Positions 1 to 13,000 of a stretch of DNA of 64,000 bases are shown one piece after another. The notes beneath the pieces are model-generated. The model was not told the origin of the DNA, made no database searches, and saw nothing but the letters and a program-made list of their open reading frames with translations. The stretch is from Neospora caninum Liverpool (Eukaryota; Apicomplexa; Conoidasida; Eucoccidiorida; Sarcocystidae), in assembly GCF_000208865.1 (NCBI RefSeq), contig NC_018385.1, forward strand, positions 1,346,724 through 1,410,723. The letters are read 5' to 3'. The position numbers and the translations under genes are program-made. Each line of letters starts with the position of its first letter. Within the stretch, counting starts at the first letter, position 1.

Positions 1-512
1 GTGGCTCCTGGTGCGAGCACCTTAATGGGCCAAGACATACACATTTATACAGTCGATTACGTTGCGACATACCGGTATTGAACGAAATATGCAGATATCT
101 GTAGACATATATATATATATATATATATATAGATTTATTCAGGCATCTGGAGACATGCATATATATACAGATCGATACCTGTAATATATATATATATATA
201 TATATACGTATTGAGTGAGGGATGTGCAACTCCGCTGTAGAGAACGCGCTGGCCGTACGTCCATGCATCGATCACAAATCTCTGTCTTCCGCGAGAGTCG
301 CTTTTCGACGGTTAGACATGCACTCTTCGTCCGCCGTTTTCTTTCGAGTCGTGCCTCCGGACGAAGTTGCTCCGCAGTCTGGAGAAAGGTCCGAACATCA
401 TCGTAGTCGCAGATATGCATCCATATTTGTATATGCGTCCATACACATATGTATATATGAAAATATGTATTCATGCTTGTATTAGCGTGCGTTTTTGTGG
501 ATTTTTTCTCAG
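1..512. other. Intronic sequence at the window edge
   Basis: No exon could be supported here. The stretch precedes the first clear dynein exon and ends in a pyrimidine-rich acceptor (AG at 511-512). It holds two TA-dinucleotide runs (about 106-131 and 184-206) and short open frames rich in Tyr and Ile that come from the repeats. It is most simply the intron upstream of the first visible dynein exon. A short exon hidden here cannot be excluded. Confidence 0.6.
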
Positions 513-3500
513 CTGCGGAACCAGGTGTTGCAAGTCTTCCCCCCAGTTGAGGCGGCGCACCAGTACTGGATGGGAGAGTTGCACAACACGATCGCGTCAG
601 TTTGTTTGTTGCCTCGGCTGTCGTCTCGGATCGGCGCGAGTGCGGCTGCCTTTGACGAATTCGATGATTCCGGAAGCTCCGACGAAGAAGGAAACGGAAA
701 GGACGAAAGTCTACAGAGGCCGAAACTCCGCAAAGACCGCACGTACAGACACCTGTCGCAACTTGTAGATCCCACTGTCTTTTACCACGCGTACGACGTC
801 ATCAACGGTAAGGCGAGGACACGCAAAATGTCCAAGGCAGAGAGGAAAGGAGAAAAGAACAAACTGAGAACAGAGCAACACGAGAGAAGAAAGTGAAAGG
901 AAAATGAGAACAACGGAGAACGTGTGTTTTTTTTTCTTGGCTCTGCGTTCCGAGTTGAGCCCCCGAGAGGTAAATCCTTGGACGTGTTTCTACGTGTCTT
1001 TTATCTCTCGCCCGTCGCCTTCTTCTCTTCCTTTATCTGCGAGTTCCGTGCTGTCTCTGGCCTTTCTCTGTCTCTGCGTCGTCCTCGAAGAAGGCGAGAG
1101 TGTCGTTTGCTGCCTTGGGGTGTACAGCTCACATTCAGCGGGTGAAGGCGTACGTGCAAACATGGCTCCAGTACCAGGTTTTGTGGGACGTGGACGTGAA
1201 CGAGGTGATAGGCCGACTCTGCGACGACATCGAGACATGGCAGCATCTTCTGAACGAAATCAAAGCCGCGCGAAGCACCTTCGACACGCACGAAAACCAA
1301 GAAGAATTCGGCGCAACCGTAGTCGACCACCAACAAGTAAACATCGAAACCCGTTTCCATTTTTCTCCACGTGTCTCGCTGCATGCATTTCGCACACCAA
1401 TACATACACCCGTGCATGCAGACACATGCAACCAGGTCCACATAAGTGTGCGTGCGTTTCTAGCTATCCATCTATATACATATATCTACCTGTCTATATC
1501 TATCTATGTATCTATCTATCTATGTATCTATCTATCTATGTATATATATATATATATATATTAGTACGTTTCTCTGTGGATGTTTCAATGTGTCCACGTG
1601 TGCGGTGAAGCAGGAGGCACCGTAAAGCGTAAGAGCTGTTTCGATGTGAGAAATCAAGAGCGGTGTTGTCGCATCCCAGAACTCGCGTTTTTCAATCGTG
1701 TCCGCCCAGTCTTTTCCACTTTTGTTTTACCGCTTTTTGTCTCTTTCTCTCATACCCTTTTTCTCTCTTTTCTCGTGTTTCAGGCGCAGGCAAAGCTGAA
1801 CGTCAAGTACGACGGTTGGCACCGGGAGATTTTGCATGCGTTTGCTCAGAAGGTGGCGGCGCGCAGCGAGGCGTTTTACAAGCATTTGCATTCCTTGTTG
1901 ACGGATTTGGAGGAGCAAGGTCGCGCGGAAGACCCGACGGAGACGTCGATTTCCGCCGTCACTTTTCTGTCCATGTCGCAGTTTCAGATGGACGCGTTCG
2001 TCAACGACGTAGGCCCGCAGGCTGACGCGTTGCTGTCCTCGCTCGTCTCGAACCTCACGCGCTTTCTCCTAAAGTTGCAGGAAGCGTCCAAGGCGGACGT
2101 GGAGTGGGGCGCCGCCGTCGAGAGTCTCCGGGCGAGTGAGAGACTCCTCGAGGGCCAGCGCTTCGCCTTCCCGAGCGACTGGCTGTGGATTGACAGGGTC
2201 GAGGGCGAGCTCGAAACCTTCCAGCAAATTTTGCATCACCAGGCGCTGCTGGTGGAGCAGAATCGCGAGCAAATCGTCGACATGGTCAAGCGGTACAACG
2301 ACCGCGTCCAGTTCCGCCTCAGTCATCTCTACTCGGAGTGGATGACGCACCGCCCGGTGAAGAGCGACGTGTCTCCGCAGCACGCGACGCAGGTGCTGGC
2401 GACCTACGAGACGCAGTTGACGCAGCTCTCTGAGCAGTACGCGTTCGGCTCCAAAGCGAAGCAAGTCCTCGGCCTCGACGACCTCGCGCAAGGCGACGAG
2501 GAACAGTTCACCCCCGACAGCCTCGCGGAAGAGATCCGAGACATGAAGGGCGTATGGAGCGCGCTCGGGTCGCTCTTCGACGACGTCAGTGCTCTTCGAG
2601 ACACGCCGTGGGCGAGCGTCGTGCCCAAGACGGTGCGACAGCGCCTCGAGGAGCTTCTGGAGAAGATCAAGACGGTCCCTTCGCGGTTCCGACAGTACGA
2701 CGCGTTCGAGGAAATGCGCACGCAGCTCACGACGTTCCTGAAGCTGAACCTGTTGATCACCGACCTGCGCACGGATGCTCTCAAGGAGCGCCACTGGAAA
2801 CTCATCTTGGGCCTCTTGAAAATCAAAAAACCGCTGCAAGACGTCACACTCGGCCTGCTCTGGCACGCAGACCTCCCCGCCAACGAAGCCGCGGTCAGAG
2901 AAATCCTCGTGCAGGCCCAGGGCGAAACCGCCCTTGAGGAATTCCTGCGACAGGTGAGCAACGACCTCTCAGAACACCCGACGTCTGCAGCACTGTGTTT
3001 AGCCTTTGTGGCTGCGTATAGAGAGAGACTGCAGGCGAGTGCAGGCAGAAAGAAAACTTTTTATTACTCACTCTGGCCTCTCCGCGCGGCTTCTCCCGTT
3101 TCCAGATATACAAACACTGCCCCATGCCCACACATACATATATATATATATATATATGTATGGGGGAGTTGCTGTATATGGAGTTTGTTTTCCTCTTCAT
3201 GCATACTTTGCGTGCCTTGTTCTTTTGTGTGTGTAGGTCAAAGATTCGTGGCAAGACCGCGAGTTGGTGTTTGTGGCGTACGGGACAAAGACAAAGTTGG
3301 TTAAGGGGTGGGAGGATCTTTTTCAGCTGATTGACGACCAGCTGGCGGCGCTGCAGTCGATGAAGATGTCGCCTTACTTTAAGATCTTTGAGGAAGAGGC
3401 ACTGACGTGGGAAGACAAGTTGAACCGCCTCCGAAGCTTGCTCGACAGCTGGGTGGAGGTCCAGCGCAAGTGGGTATACCTTGAGGGCGTCTTCACCGGT

Positions 3501-6500
3501 TCGCAGGACATTCCCATGCTCCTGCCCCAGGAGCACCATCGGTTCAAAGGAATCGACCAAGACTTCAAAAACATCATGAAGAAAGCCGCGAATGTCAAGA
3601 ACGTCATGGAGGTGCGCGCAGAGGAATGCTCGACATGGGCTGGGGAATCTTCTGCGTGGGACCGACACAGACACGGAGGGAGAAGAAGAGGGAGAGAAGA
3701 CAGAGGGAGAGAAGAAGAAAGGTCGATGGAAACAAGCAGAAGGGAGAAGTCCGAACAGCACGATCGTTCTGGCGTCCGTTTACCGTCCCGTTTTTTCGTT
3801 TTAGATCTTCCCTCATCTGGTCCCCACGAGGTTTCCTTGGGTTCACGTTCTTCTCGGCTCTGTAGCTTTCTTTTGTGCCGTCTTTCCAGGTGGCGGCGGT
3901 CGACGATTTGGGGAGGCAGTTGGAACGTCTCTCGGACCTTCTCTCGCGCATTCAGAAGGCGCTCGGAGAGTACCTCGAGAAGCAAAGGGAACAGTTTGCG
4001 CGTTTCTACTTTGTCGGCGACGAAGATCTCCTCGAAATGATTGGCAATGCGCGAGACGTGAAGGTTGTTCAGAGACACATCAACAAGCTCTTCGCCGGCA
4101 TCGCCGTCCTCGACACCGACCCCGAAAACGGCGCTATCATCGTCGGAATGAGGTCGGGAAACGTCCAGAAAACGAATCTGCAGGGAGACCCAACTAGAGC
4201 CACCCGAATCACCCAACGCACCTGTCAACGTTCGCTGTTTGTTTCTGCACACACATATATCTCTATATATTTCTTAATCCATAGGGATCTAGACATCGAC
4301 GTGTCTCGGTCTCTCTATTGGAGGCGTGTGTGCGTATATCGTTTCAAGTGTGTGAATCGGTGTCTTTCTTCCTTCAAAGTCACTCAGCTTTCCTCGCACA
4401 TTTGTGCGGTTTGCGAAACGCTCGTCTGTGTTCTTTCAGTTCGAAGGAAGGGGAGAGTGTCCCGTTTTCGACAACCATTCCGATTTTGCAGTACGCGTCC
4501 TTGAAGGAGTGGCTGGGGGCGGTCGAGCAGCAGATGATTGTGACGTTGGCGGAGAATCTCGCGTCGGCGATCGCGCAGCTGGAGCAAGTGAACATGCCGA
4601 AGCTGCTGGCCTCGTGCCAGGAGACCGACGGCGCGGTGACGAACCACCCGTTCCTCCTCTGGATCGCCGCCTATCCGCTGCAGGCGCTCATCCTTGCACT
4701 CCAAGTCTCCTGGACACGCTCAGTCGAGGCGGCCCTGACACAAAAACGAGGAGAGGAGCCTCACCCGCTTGCCACAGACGTCCTCGATTACACCTGCAAC
4801 TTGCTGGGCTTCCTCGCGGACCGAGTGGTCATGGATGTCGGCGTCACCGTCCGGCAGCGAATGGTCCAAATCATCACCGAGTTGGTGCACCAGCGCGACG
4901 TTTGCAGGTGCGTGGGAGCCCACGAAAACTGCGTGGTACGGGGAGAGAGCTGAGACCGTAGAATCGTCGCTTTCCCGTGGTGACAAATCAAAGGTCTTTC
5001 CTCCTTGTGGGGATCGCCGCCGAGCGAACACAGAGAAAACAAACTCAGAAAGGGGGGAAGGGTGCTCTTGCAGTGTTTCGCGTTTCGTCCGGGCGGGAAG
5101 AGGGAAGGCCCCGATCCACTTTCAACGGGAGAAGGCCAATGGATAAAAGAAAAGGAAGATGTGCTTTCAGAGGCCATGCTCGTGCTCCAAGGGTTTGTCG
5201 CTCTTTGGGCTGCGGTGTTCGTGAACAGAGTTCTCATCGAACAAGGCGTCACAGCCAAAGACGACTTCCGCTGGCTCCAGTACATGCGTTTCTACTTCAC
5301 GCCGCCGACCCAGAACGCCTTGCCACAAAACTCCCTCCGCATCGCCATGGCCGACGCCACTCTCTCCTACGGCTTTGAATATCTGGGTGGGAGGCTCTCT
5401 TTCTCTCTCTCATCTGTCTCCTCTCTTCTCTCTCTCATCTCTCTCCTCTCTCTCTTTCTCTCTCTCTTCCCTCTCTTCTCTCTCTTCTCTCTCTTCTCTC
5501 TCTCATCCCTCTCCTCTCTTCTCTCTCTCCTCCCTCTCCTCTCTTCTCTCTCTCCTCTCTCTCCTCTCTTCTCTCTCTCATCCCTCTCCTCTCTTCTCTC
5601 TCTCATCCCTCTCCTCTCTTCTCTCTCTCTCCTCTCTCTCTTCCGTCTCTTCTCTCTTGTTCGCCCTCTTGGGTGTCTTTGCTTCCCGCGGGTCTTCTTT
5701 GTTCTCCCATCGCGTTCCCGTGCCGTGACTCGGTGTGTGTGCGTCGCCATAGACCGCGTGCTCTGTGAAGACTCGCGCGCGCCTGCAGTGGAAACTTCGC
5801 CTGCCGCTCTCCGCGCTGTGCTCTCTCACCTTGCCTCGGGCTTTGTCCTTTCCCTTCAGGCATGGCCGAGCGTCTTATTCAGACGCCGTTGACCGACAAG
5901 TGCTTCTTGACTCTCACCCAAGCCCTCAACATGAAACTTGGAGGCAACCCTTTCGGACCCGCAGGTTCGCGCACACAAACATACCCACCATTTCTACGTT
6001 TATATCTCTTTGTACATGCAAGCGCAAAATAGTGCAGATCTGGACATACATATGTAACCAGTGTATACACATATATATTTGTATATACTTGTATATACTT
6101 GTATATATGTGTATATATTTGTATATATATATATATACAGATAAAAACAGACCTATCGAGGTGTGTGAAATTGGACTGTGGGCACGTCAGACGAGGTTTT
6201 GCGCTTTTTCTCTGTTTTTACAGGCACTGGCAAAACCGAGTCTGTGAAAGCTCTCGGAACTGCTTTGGGGCGGTACACGCTCGTCTTCAACTGCGATGAG
6301 ACTTTCGACTTTAACGCGATGGGGAGGTTGTTTGCTGGTTTGTGCCAAGTGGGCGCCTGGGGATGCTTCGACGAGTTCAACCGTCTCGACGAGAAAATCC
6401 TCTCTGCTGTCTCCGAGCAAATTCTCACCATTCAGGTGAGCATCGCCTTTTCAAATGGTTCTGGAGACTCGTTTGCTTTTCAAATCGATTACTTTTATGC

Positions 6501-7007
6501 ATAAATGTTCCAACGTGTCTTCACTACCACGTGCTCTAACATAGGTTTTTCACGGGAAAAGTTATCTATCTACTCTTTGTATTTGGTTCCATATTTCTAT
6601 GTCCTCTTGCTACTCAATATGCCTCTTTTTCGCGGAAGAACACCAACTTCTTAGAAAGGGAAACGCGGAGACTTCCGCCGACACGCGGAGACTCATCGCG
6701 CTCCGAAGCCTCAAGTCGACAAAGCTCTTCAAACACACAAACAAAAGAATGCATTTATATATATGTTTGAATGCATGCATGGAGACGTTGAGTTCCGCCT
6801 GCAGATTCTCCCAGTGCCCACCGGTTCGGGTTATATACGAACACGTGTCTGTGGCTGTGTGAGCTGGTGGTCGCATGCGAAACCAGGCACGTTTTGCCAA
6901 AGAGAGAGTGGGAGAAGGACACGGAACTGGAAAGGATTCTCCACATTATCCATACAAGCAATAGTCCTCCAATTCGATACCTACGTCTGCGTTTATGCAT
7001 ATACATT

Positions 7008-7058
<51 letters not shown>

Positions 7059-10000
7059 TTGTGTATGTATATGTGCATATGTTTGTATATAATCCTCTGC
7101 GTATATATATATATATATATCACTCTTCATATGTGTGGATGACTGGAATTCGTTTTCTTTTCGCCGTGCATTTGTTTGTTTTTCAGACTGGTCTGAGGGA
7201 AGGTTTGTCGTCGATTGAGCTGTTGGACAAGAAGGTGAAGTTGTCTCCGAATGTGGGTATTTTTGTGACGATGAATCCGGGGTATGCGGGCCGTTCGAAT
7301 TTGCCAGACAACCTGAAGCAGCTTTTCCGCGAGATTGCGATGATTGTTCCGGACAAGCAGCTGATTGCGCAGGTGACGCTCTTCGCGCAGGGGTTCCGCT
7401 CCGCCGAGCGTCTGGCGAGCAAAATCATCTCGCTGTTTGACTTGTGCGACCGGCAGTTGTCGAAGCAGCCTCACTACGATTTTGGTCTCCGCTCGCTCAA
7501 GTCCGCTCTCAACTCGGCGGGGAGTCTGAAGCGGCAGTGGCTGCAGGATCGCCTGTCGAGCGTCGAGGGCGCCGAGTCCGCGCCCGAGGAGAGCGAAGCG
7601 AGCGTGGTGAAGGTGGAGGAAACGCTCCTTCTGCGCTCCGTGTGCGACACGGTGGTCCCCAAACTGGTCGCCCAAGACGTTCCGCTGCTCCGCAGTCTCC
7701 TCGCTGGAGTTTTCCCCGGCTCAGACATTTCGATGCTGGAGGAGAAGGTGCTCTGCGAAGAAATTGAACGACTCGCGCAGCGCCGCCACATGCAGTGCAA
7801 AGGGGAGTGGAAAGAGAAGATTCTCCAGCTGTACCAGATTCAGAAGCTCCAGCACGGCGTCATGCTCGTCGGCCCAGTCGGCACTGGAAAGTCCGCCGCG
7901 TGGCGAATTCTCCTCGACGCCATGGAACGCTTGGACGGGATCAAGGGACACGCCCACGTTCTCGATCCCAAAGCCGTGCCGAAGGAACAACTCTACGGTC
8001 GCCTCGACTCCACCACGCTCGAGTGGCAAGACGGCGTCTTCACAGCCATTCTACGCAAAATCCTACAGGTAACCAAACCTGAAACACACGCCGAAACGAC
8101 CGAGAAACATCCAAACATGTAACCTGTGAGAGATCCGATTGCCCTTGCAACGCAACGTCGAGGATCGGCACTACATATATATAAATATATAAGTATCCAT
8201 AATTACACATATATATATGTATATGTATGTATATGTATATATGTGTAAGTACATGGGTATTTGGTAGAAAGGGTGTTTTGTGTTTGTGTGTAGGCGAATG
8301 CTCAGCAGCAGGCGGGATCTGCGCCTGGCGCTCTGAAGCGTCACTGGATTGTGTTTGATGGCGACGTGGATCCGGAATGGGCCGAGAATCTGAACTCGGT
8401 TCTGGACGATAACAAGTTGCTGACCTTGCCGAATGGCGAGCGGCTGCAGATTCCGAGCAACGTGCGACTGCTCTTCGAGGTGGACACGCTGAAGCATGCG
8501 ACGCTGGCGACAGTCAGTCGTTGCGGCATGGTGTGGTTCTCGGACTCCGTTGTGGAAGTCTCGACGCTTTTCCGCCACCACTTGTCGAAGATCCAGATGG
8601 GCAGTTTGGAGGGCACGCAGGCGATGCAGAAGCTGGGGCGGCTGCCTTCGCAGAAAGACGACGACCGGGAGACTCCCGAAAAGGAACTGACTCGGAGCGA
8701 GTCTTCGGCATCTCACGGACAGGGCGGCGTCGCAACTCTCCGCACTGGCGTGGAGGCCGAGAAAGCGCAGCTCTGCGACATCGCCGCGGAAGTATGGCGA
8801 CCGTACTTTGAGAAGGACGGGTTCGTCTGTGAGGCTCTCGCGCGCGCGATGAGCTACGAACACATAATGGTCCCCACGCACGTCCGCCTGGTAGAAAGTA
8901 CCGTCGCGCTGTTGAAGAAAGGCATTGCGAAACTCGCGGAGTACCAGACCGAGAAGAAAGGCGAAGGCGAGGATCCCGAGGAAAACGTCGCAAAGGACTT
9001 CTTCGTCAAGGTGCGCGCGCCGTGTGTGCACAAGGACGCAAACAAGCACGCGTGCTCTCCTGGGGTGGCGAGCTGCCGAGGAATTTGAGACTGAGACAAA
9101 ACTCCAGAGAGACACACGTTCGCCCACCATTTTTTGCCGCGAGGCAGTGGAGAAGCGCGCGCGGTCTGTGGGTGAGAAGGATGCGTTTGCGTGTGTGTTT
9201 TCTGTGTCCAGTGGCTGCTCTTGGCCATGCTCTGGGGCTTCGGAGGCTCCATGTCGCTGGCGAATCGCCTGAACTTCACCAAGGAAATTCAGCGCCTCTC
9301 GCCGATTCGTCTGCCTACCGCTCTCGACGACGCCGACGGCAGAGACGTCACCCTCCTCGACTTCGAGCCGAGCGTCGAAGACGGCGCGTGGCACATGTGG
9401 AAAGAGAAAGTGAAACAAGTCGAAATCGAACCGCATCAGGTAACCCCCCCGTCCATACTTTTCCCATGTTCACCCGTATTTATATATATATATATATGTA
9501 TATGTAGGCTTTCATAAGACATGAATGTGTTTAAAATCATGTAGTTTGACGCGACGTGTAAATATGTATATGGAATAAACACAAACATACTCCTCTTTCC
9601 ATATAGACAAGTGTCGGTGTAAATGTGCATATGGAATAAACACAAACATACTCCTCTTCCCATATAGACAAGTGTCGGTGTAAATGTGCATATGGAATAA
9701 ACACAAACATACTCCTCTTTCCATATAGACAAGTGTCGGTGTAAATGTGCATATGGAATAAACACAAACATACTCCTCTTCCCATATAGACAAGTGTCGG
9801 TGTAAATGTGCATATGGAATAAACACAAACATACTCCTCTTCCCATATAGACAAGTGTCGGTGTAAATGTGCATATGGAATAAACACAAACATACTCCTC
9901 TTTCCATATAGACAAGTGTCGGTGTAAATGTGCATATGGAATAAACACAAACATACTCCTCTTTCCATATAGACAAGTGTCGGTGTAAATGTGCATATGG

Positions 10001-13000
10001 AATAAACACAAACATACTCCTCTTCCCATATAGACAAGTGTCGGTGTAAATGTGCATATGGAATAAACACAAACATACTCCTCTTCCCATATAGACAAGT
10101 GTCGGTGTAAATGTGCATATGGAATAAACACAAACATACTCCTCTTCCCATATAGACAAGTGTCGGTGTAAATGTGCATATGTGGGTGTGCTGCTGAGGA
10201 GCGCGAACCAGCCTTCGCTTGCGAAGAAGCACAGAGCGCGGGGGCGTTTGTCGCGGCAAACGTCTCCGACTTTTGGTTTCTCCGCATGTGCGCGACTTTC
10301 CTCTTTTTCCCCCGGACGCAGTGCGGCCGTGTCTTTCCCCCTGCCTGCGTCTCTCTCTGTGTTTCTCTCAGGTCGCCGATGCGAATTTGGTGATTCAGAC
10401 AGTCGACACTCTCCGACACAAACATGTCGTCGAAGGCTGGCTAGACGAGCAACGCCCGTTCATTCTCTGTGGCCCGCCGGGATCGGGAAAGACCATGACG
10501 TTGACGTCTGTCTTGAAAGAGAGAACAGACTTCGACATCGCCTTCCTCAACTTTTCTTCCGGAACGACGCCGCAAGTGGTAAGTTTGTCCGCTCTCTCTT
10601 TCGCGTGCTCCTGCCTTTTTTAGTCCCGGGCGCTTCTCTCTCCTCTCTCTTTGCTTCCAGGCAGTCCCTCGCCGTTTGAGGCCGTCCAGTCTTTTCGTGC
10701 TTCTCTTGCCGTGCCGTCCGGTGTCACCCGCTTCTCTTCTTCCCCCGCCCCTCTCTGCCAGTCTGCGGCGCGTGTGCCTCTCGGCGTGGCTCTGAGTCGC
10801 CCGCTTCGTCTCTCCGTCTCCAGGCGCCGTCTCCTCCCTGTCCCCGTTTGTGTCCCTTTTCCCACACTGAACTGCTGCGCGTGCGTTTGCCCGTGTCTTG
10901 CTTGCCATGTCTGTTTCGTTCTCGGGTTCGTTCCCCACGCCTCAGCTCCTGAAGACCTTCGATCAGTACTGCGAGTTCACCAAGTCTCCAAAGGGCGTGG
11001 TGATTATGAGGCCCACGCAGCCGGGGAAGAAGTTGATTGTTTTCTGCGACGAGTGCAACCTGCCGTCGCCGGATAAGTACGGCACGCAGTCTGTGATCAC
11101 ATTCATGCGCGAAATCACCGAGACGGGAGGCTTCTGGCGTCTCATGCCGCAAATGGCGCAAAGCGGACCCTGGGTCTGGGTGAAGGTCGAGCGCGTCCAA
11201 TTCGCGGGCGCATGCAACCCGCCGACAGACGCAGGGCGGCATCCGATGAGCGATCGGTTCCTCCGATTCGCGCCGCTCCTCTTTGTCGACTTCCCGGGAA
11301 CCGAGTCCCTCCGACAGGTGAGAGCCGCGAACGCAGAGTTGGAAGGAGGCCGAAAACGGTGCAGGTTTCACCGCCTAGTTGAGAACCAACTTTCCTTGCT
11401 GCTGAGAGACCGAGCGAGCGGGGAGTCGGGCGACGAGAGTTGTGTTGAGGCGGGGCCGCGCTCAGGCTTTGGACTGCGCTCGCTTGTGGTGCGGCTCTGG
11501 AGCGGGGGCGTTCTCGCACGAGAACGAACGCGGTGAAGTCGAGCGCGGAGCGTGCTCTCGGCTCGATGCGAGAGAGAGAAGGGTGGCAATCTCGGAACAC
11601 GCCCGGAGACACTCAGAGACGCATGCAGGCAGTAAAAAGGCGCGATGAAAAACGTTTCAAAGCGGCCTCGCTTTTCGGCGGCTTCTTTCTCGACACACGG
11701 GAGATGTGTGTCTCGGACGTCGTGGTTCCGTTCCCGGGTCGAGACGTGCGCCTCTCGGTCCCGTCATTTCGCGCCTTTCACGCATCGGAGCGTCTTTCTG
11801 AACTTTTCTCTCTGCAGATTTACGGCACCTTCAACCGCGCGATGCTTCGACCCTTCCCGCAGCTTCGCGCGCATGCAGAGGCGCTGACGAACTCGATGGT
11901 TGAGTTCTACGACGAGTTCTCGCGGGCCTTCACAGTCGACATGCAGCCGCACTACATTTATTCGCCGCGTGAACTGACGCGGTGGAAGCTGGCGATGGCG
12001 GAGGCGCTGGAAGGCGGCGACCGCGTCCTGCAGAAAACGGGCAGCAGGGTGTTGAAAGGCGAGAGGGACCAGACTGCAGGCGTGTCGAACTTCTTCGCGT
12101 CGAGCCTCGTCGACGGCGCACGAGGTGAAGACTCAGGCCGTCTCGAGCCTGAAGAGGTCGACGTGAAAATGATGGTCCGAATCTACACCCACGAGGGTCT
12201 GCGCATCTTCTCCGACCGTCTCGTCCACGAAGCGGAGCGGCAGAAAACCGATCAGATGATCGACGAAATCACGCTTAGGTAAATCGCCATCTCGGGATCG
12301 AAGACGCTATACAGGATTTGCACGTCGGCGTACCGCAAACACAGGCAAAGATGTGCCTCTGTGTGTGTGTCTGGGCGTTTTTGTGACGACTGTGCGGAGA
12401 TCTTTGCGCTTAACGTCCGTGGATGTCTTCTTGTTTCCTCAGGCACTTCCACGGCGTGGATCCTTCGGCGTTGCAGCGTCCGATCATTCTCACATCTTTG
12501 GTGACGAAGCGCTACGAGGAGGTGTCTAGGGAGGAGTTGCGGGCGTTATTGCAAGGCAAGTTGCGCGTTTTCAACGAGGAAGTGTTCAACGTTCAGCTGG
12601 TCTTTTTCAACGAGGTTCTGGAGCACGTGACGCGAATCGACCGCGTGCTGCGTCAGCCGCTCGGGCACCTGCTCCTGGTGGGGGCTTCCGGCGCAGGGAA
12701 GACGATTTTGACCAAGTTCGTGGCGTGGATGAACGGATTGTCGATTTTCCAGATCAAGGCCGGGCGGAACTACAACACGGCGGCGTTCGAGCAGGATCTG
12801 CGCGTGGTCATGAAACGCGCCGCGATCAAGGAGGAGAAGATTGCGTTCATTCTCGACGAGAGCAACGCACTCGGCCCGGCCTTCCTGGAGCGCATGAACG
12901 CGCTGCTTGCCTCGGGCGAAGTACCCGGCCTGTTTGAAGGCGACGAGTACACGGCCCTGATCAACGAGTGCAAGGCGGCGTACGGATCGGGAGAGTACCT

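Noticed and set aside
5367..5892. Ser/Leu-rich (+) and Arg/Glu/Lys-rich (-) frames
   Set aside because: Translation of the CT/GA polypyrimidine tract in a dynein intron.
6599..6862. Short frames between dynein exons 6224-6435 and 7187-8068
   Set aside because: They lie in a large intron and interrupt the conserved dynein reading frame. No continuity with dynein on either side.
9436..10425. Minus-strand frames of 329, 240 and 215 codons encoding a repetitive Tyr/His/Cys-rich protein
   Set aside because: They are products of the 61-bp minisatellite, which is open in every minus-strand frame. They lie in a dynein intron and have no signal peptide, splice or domain support.
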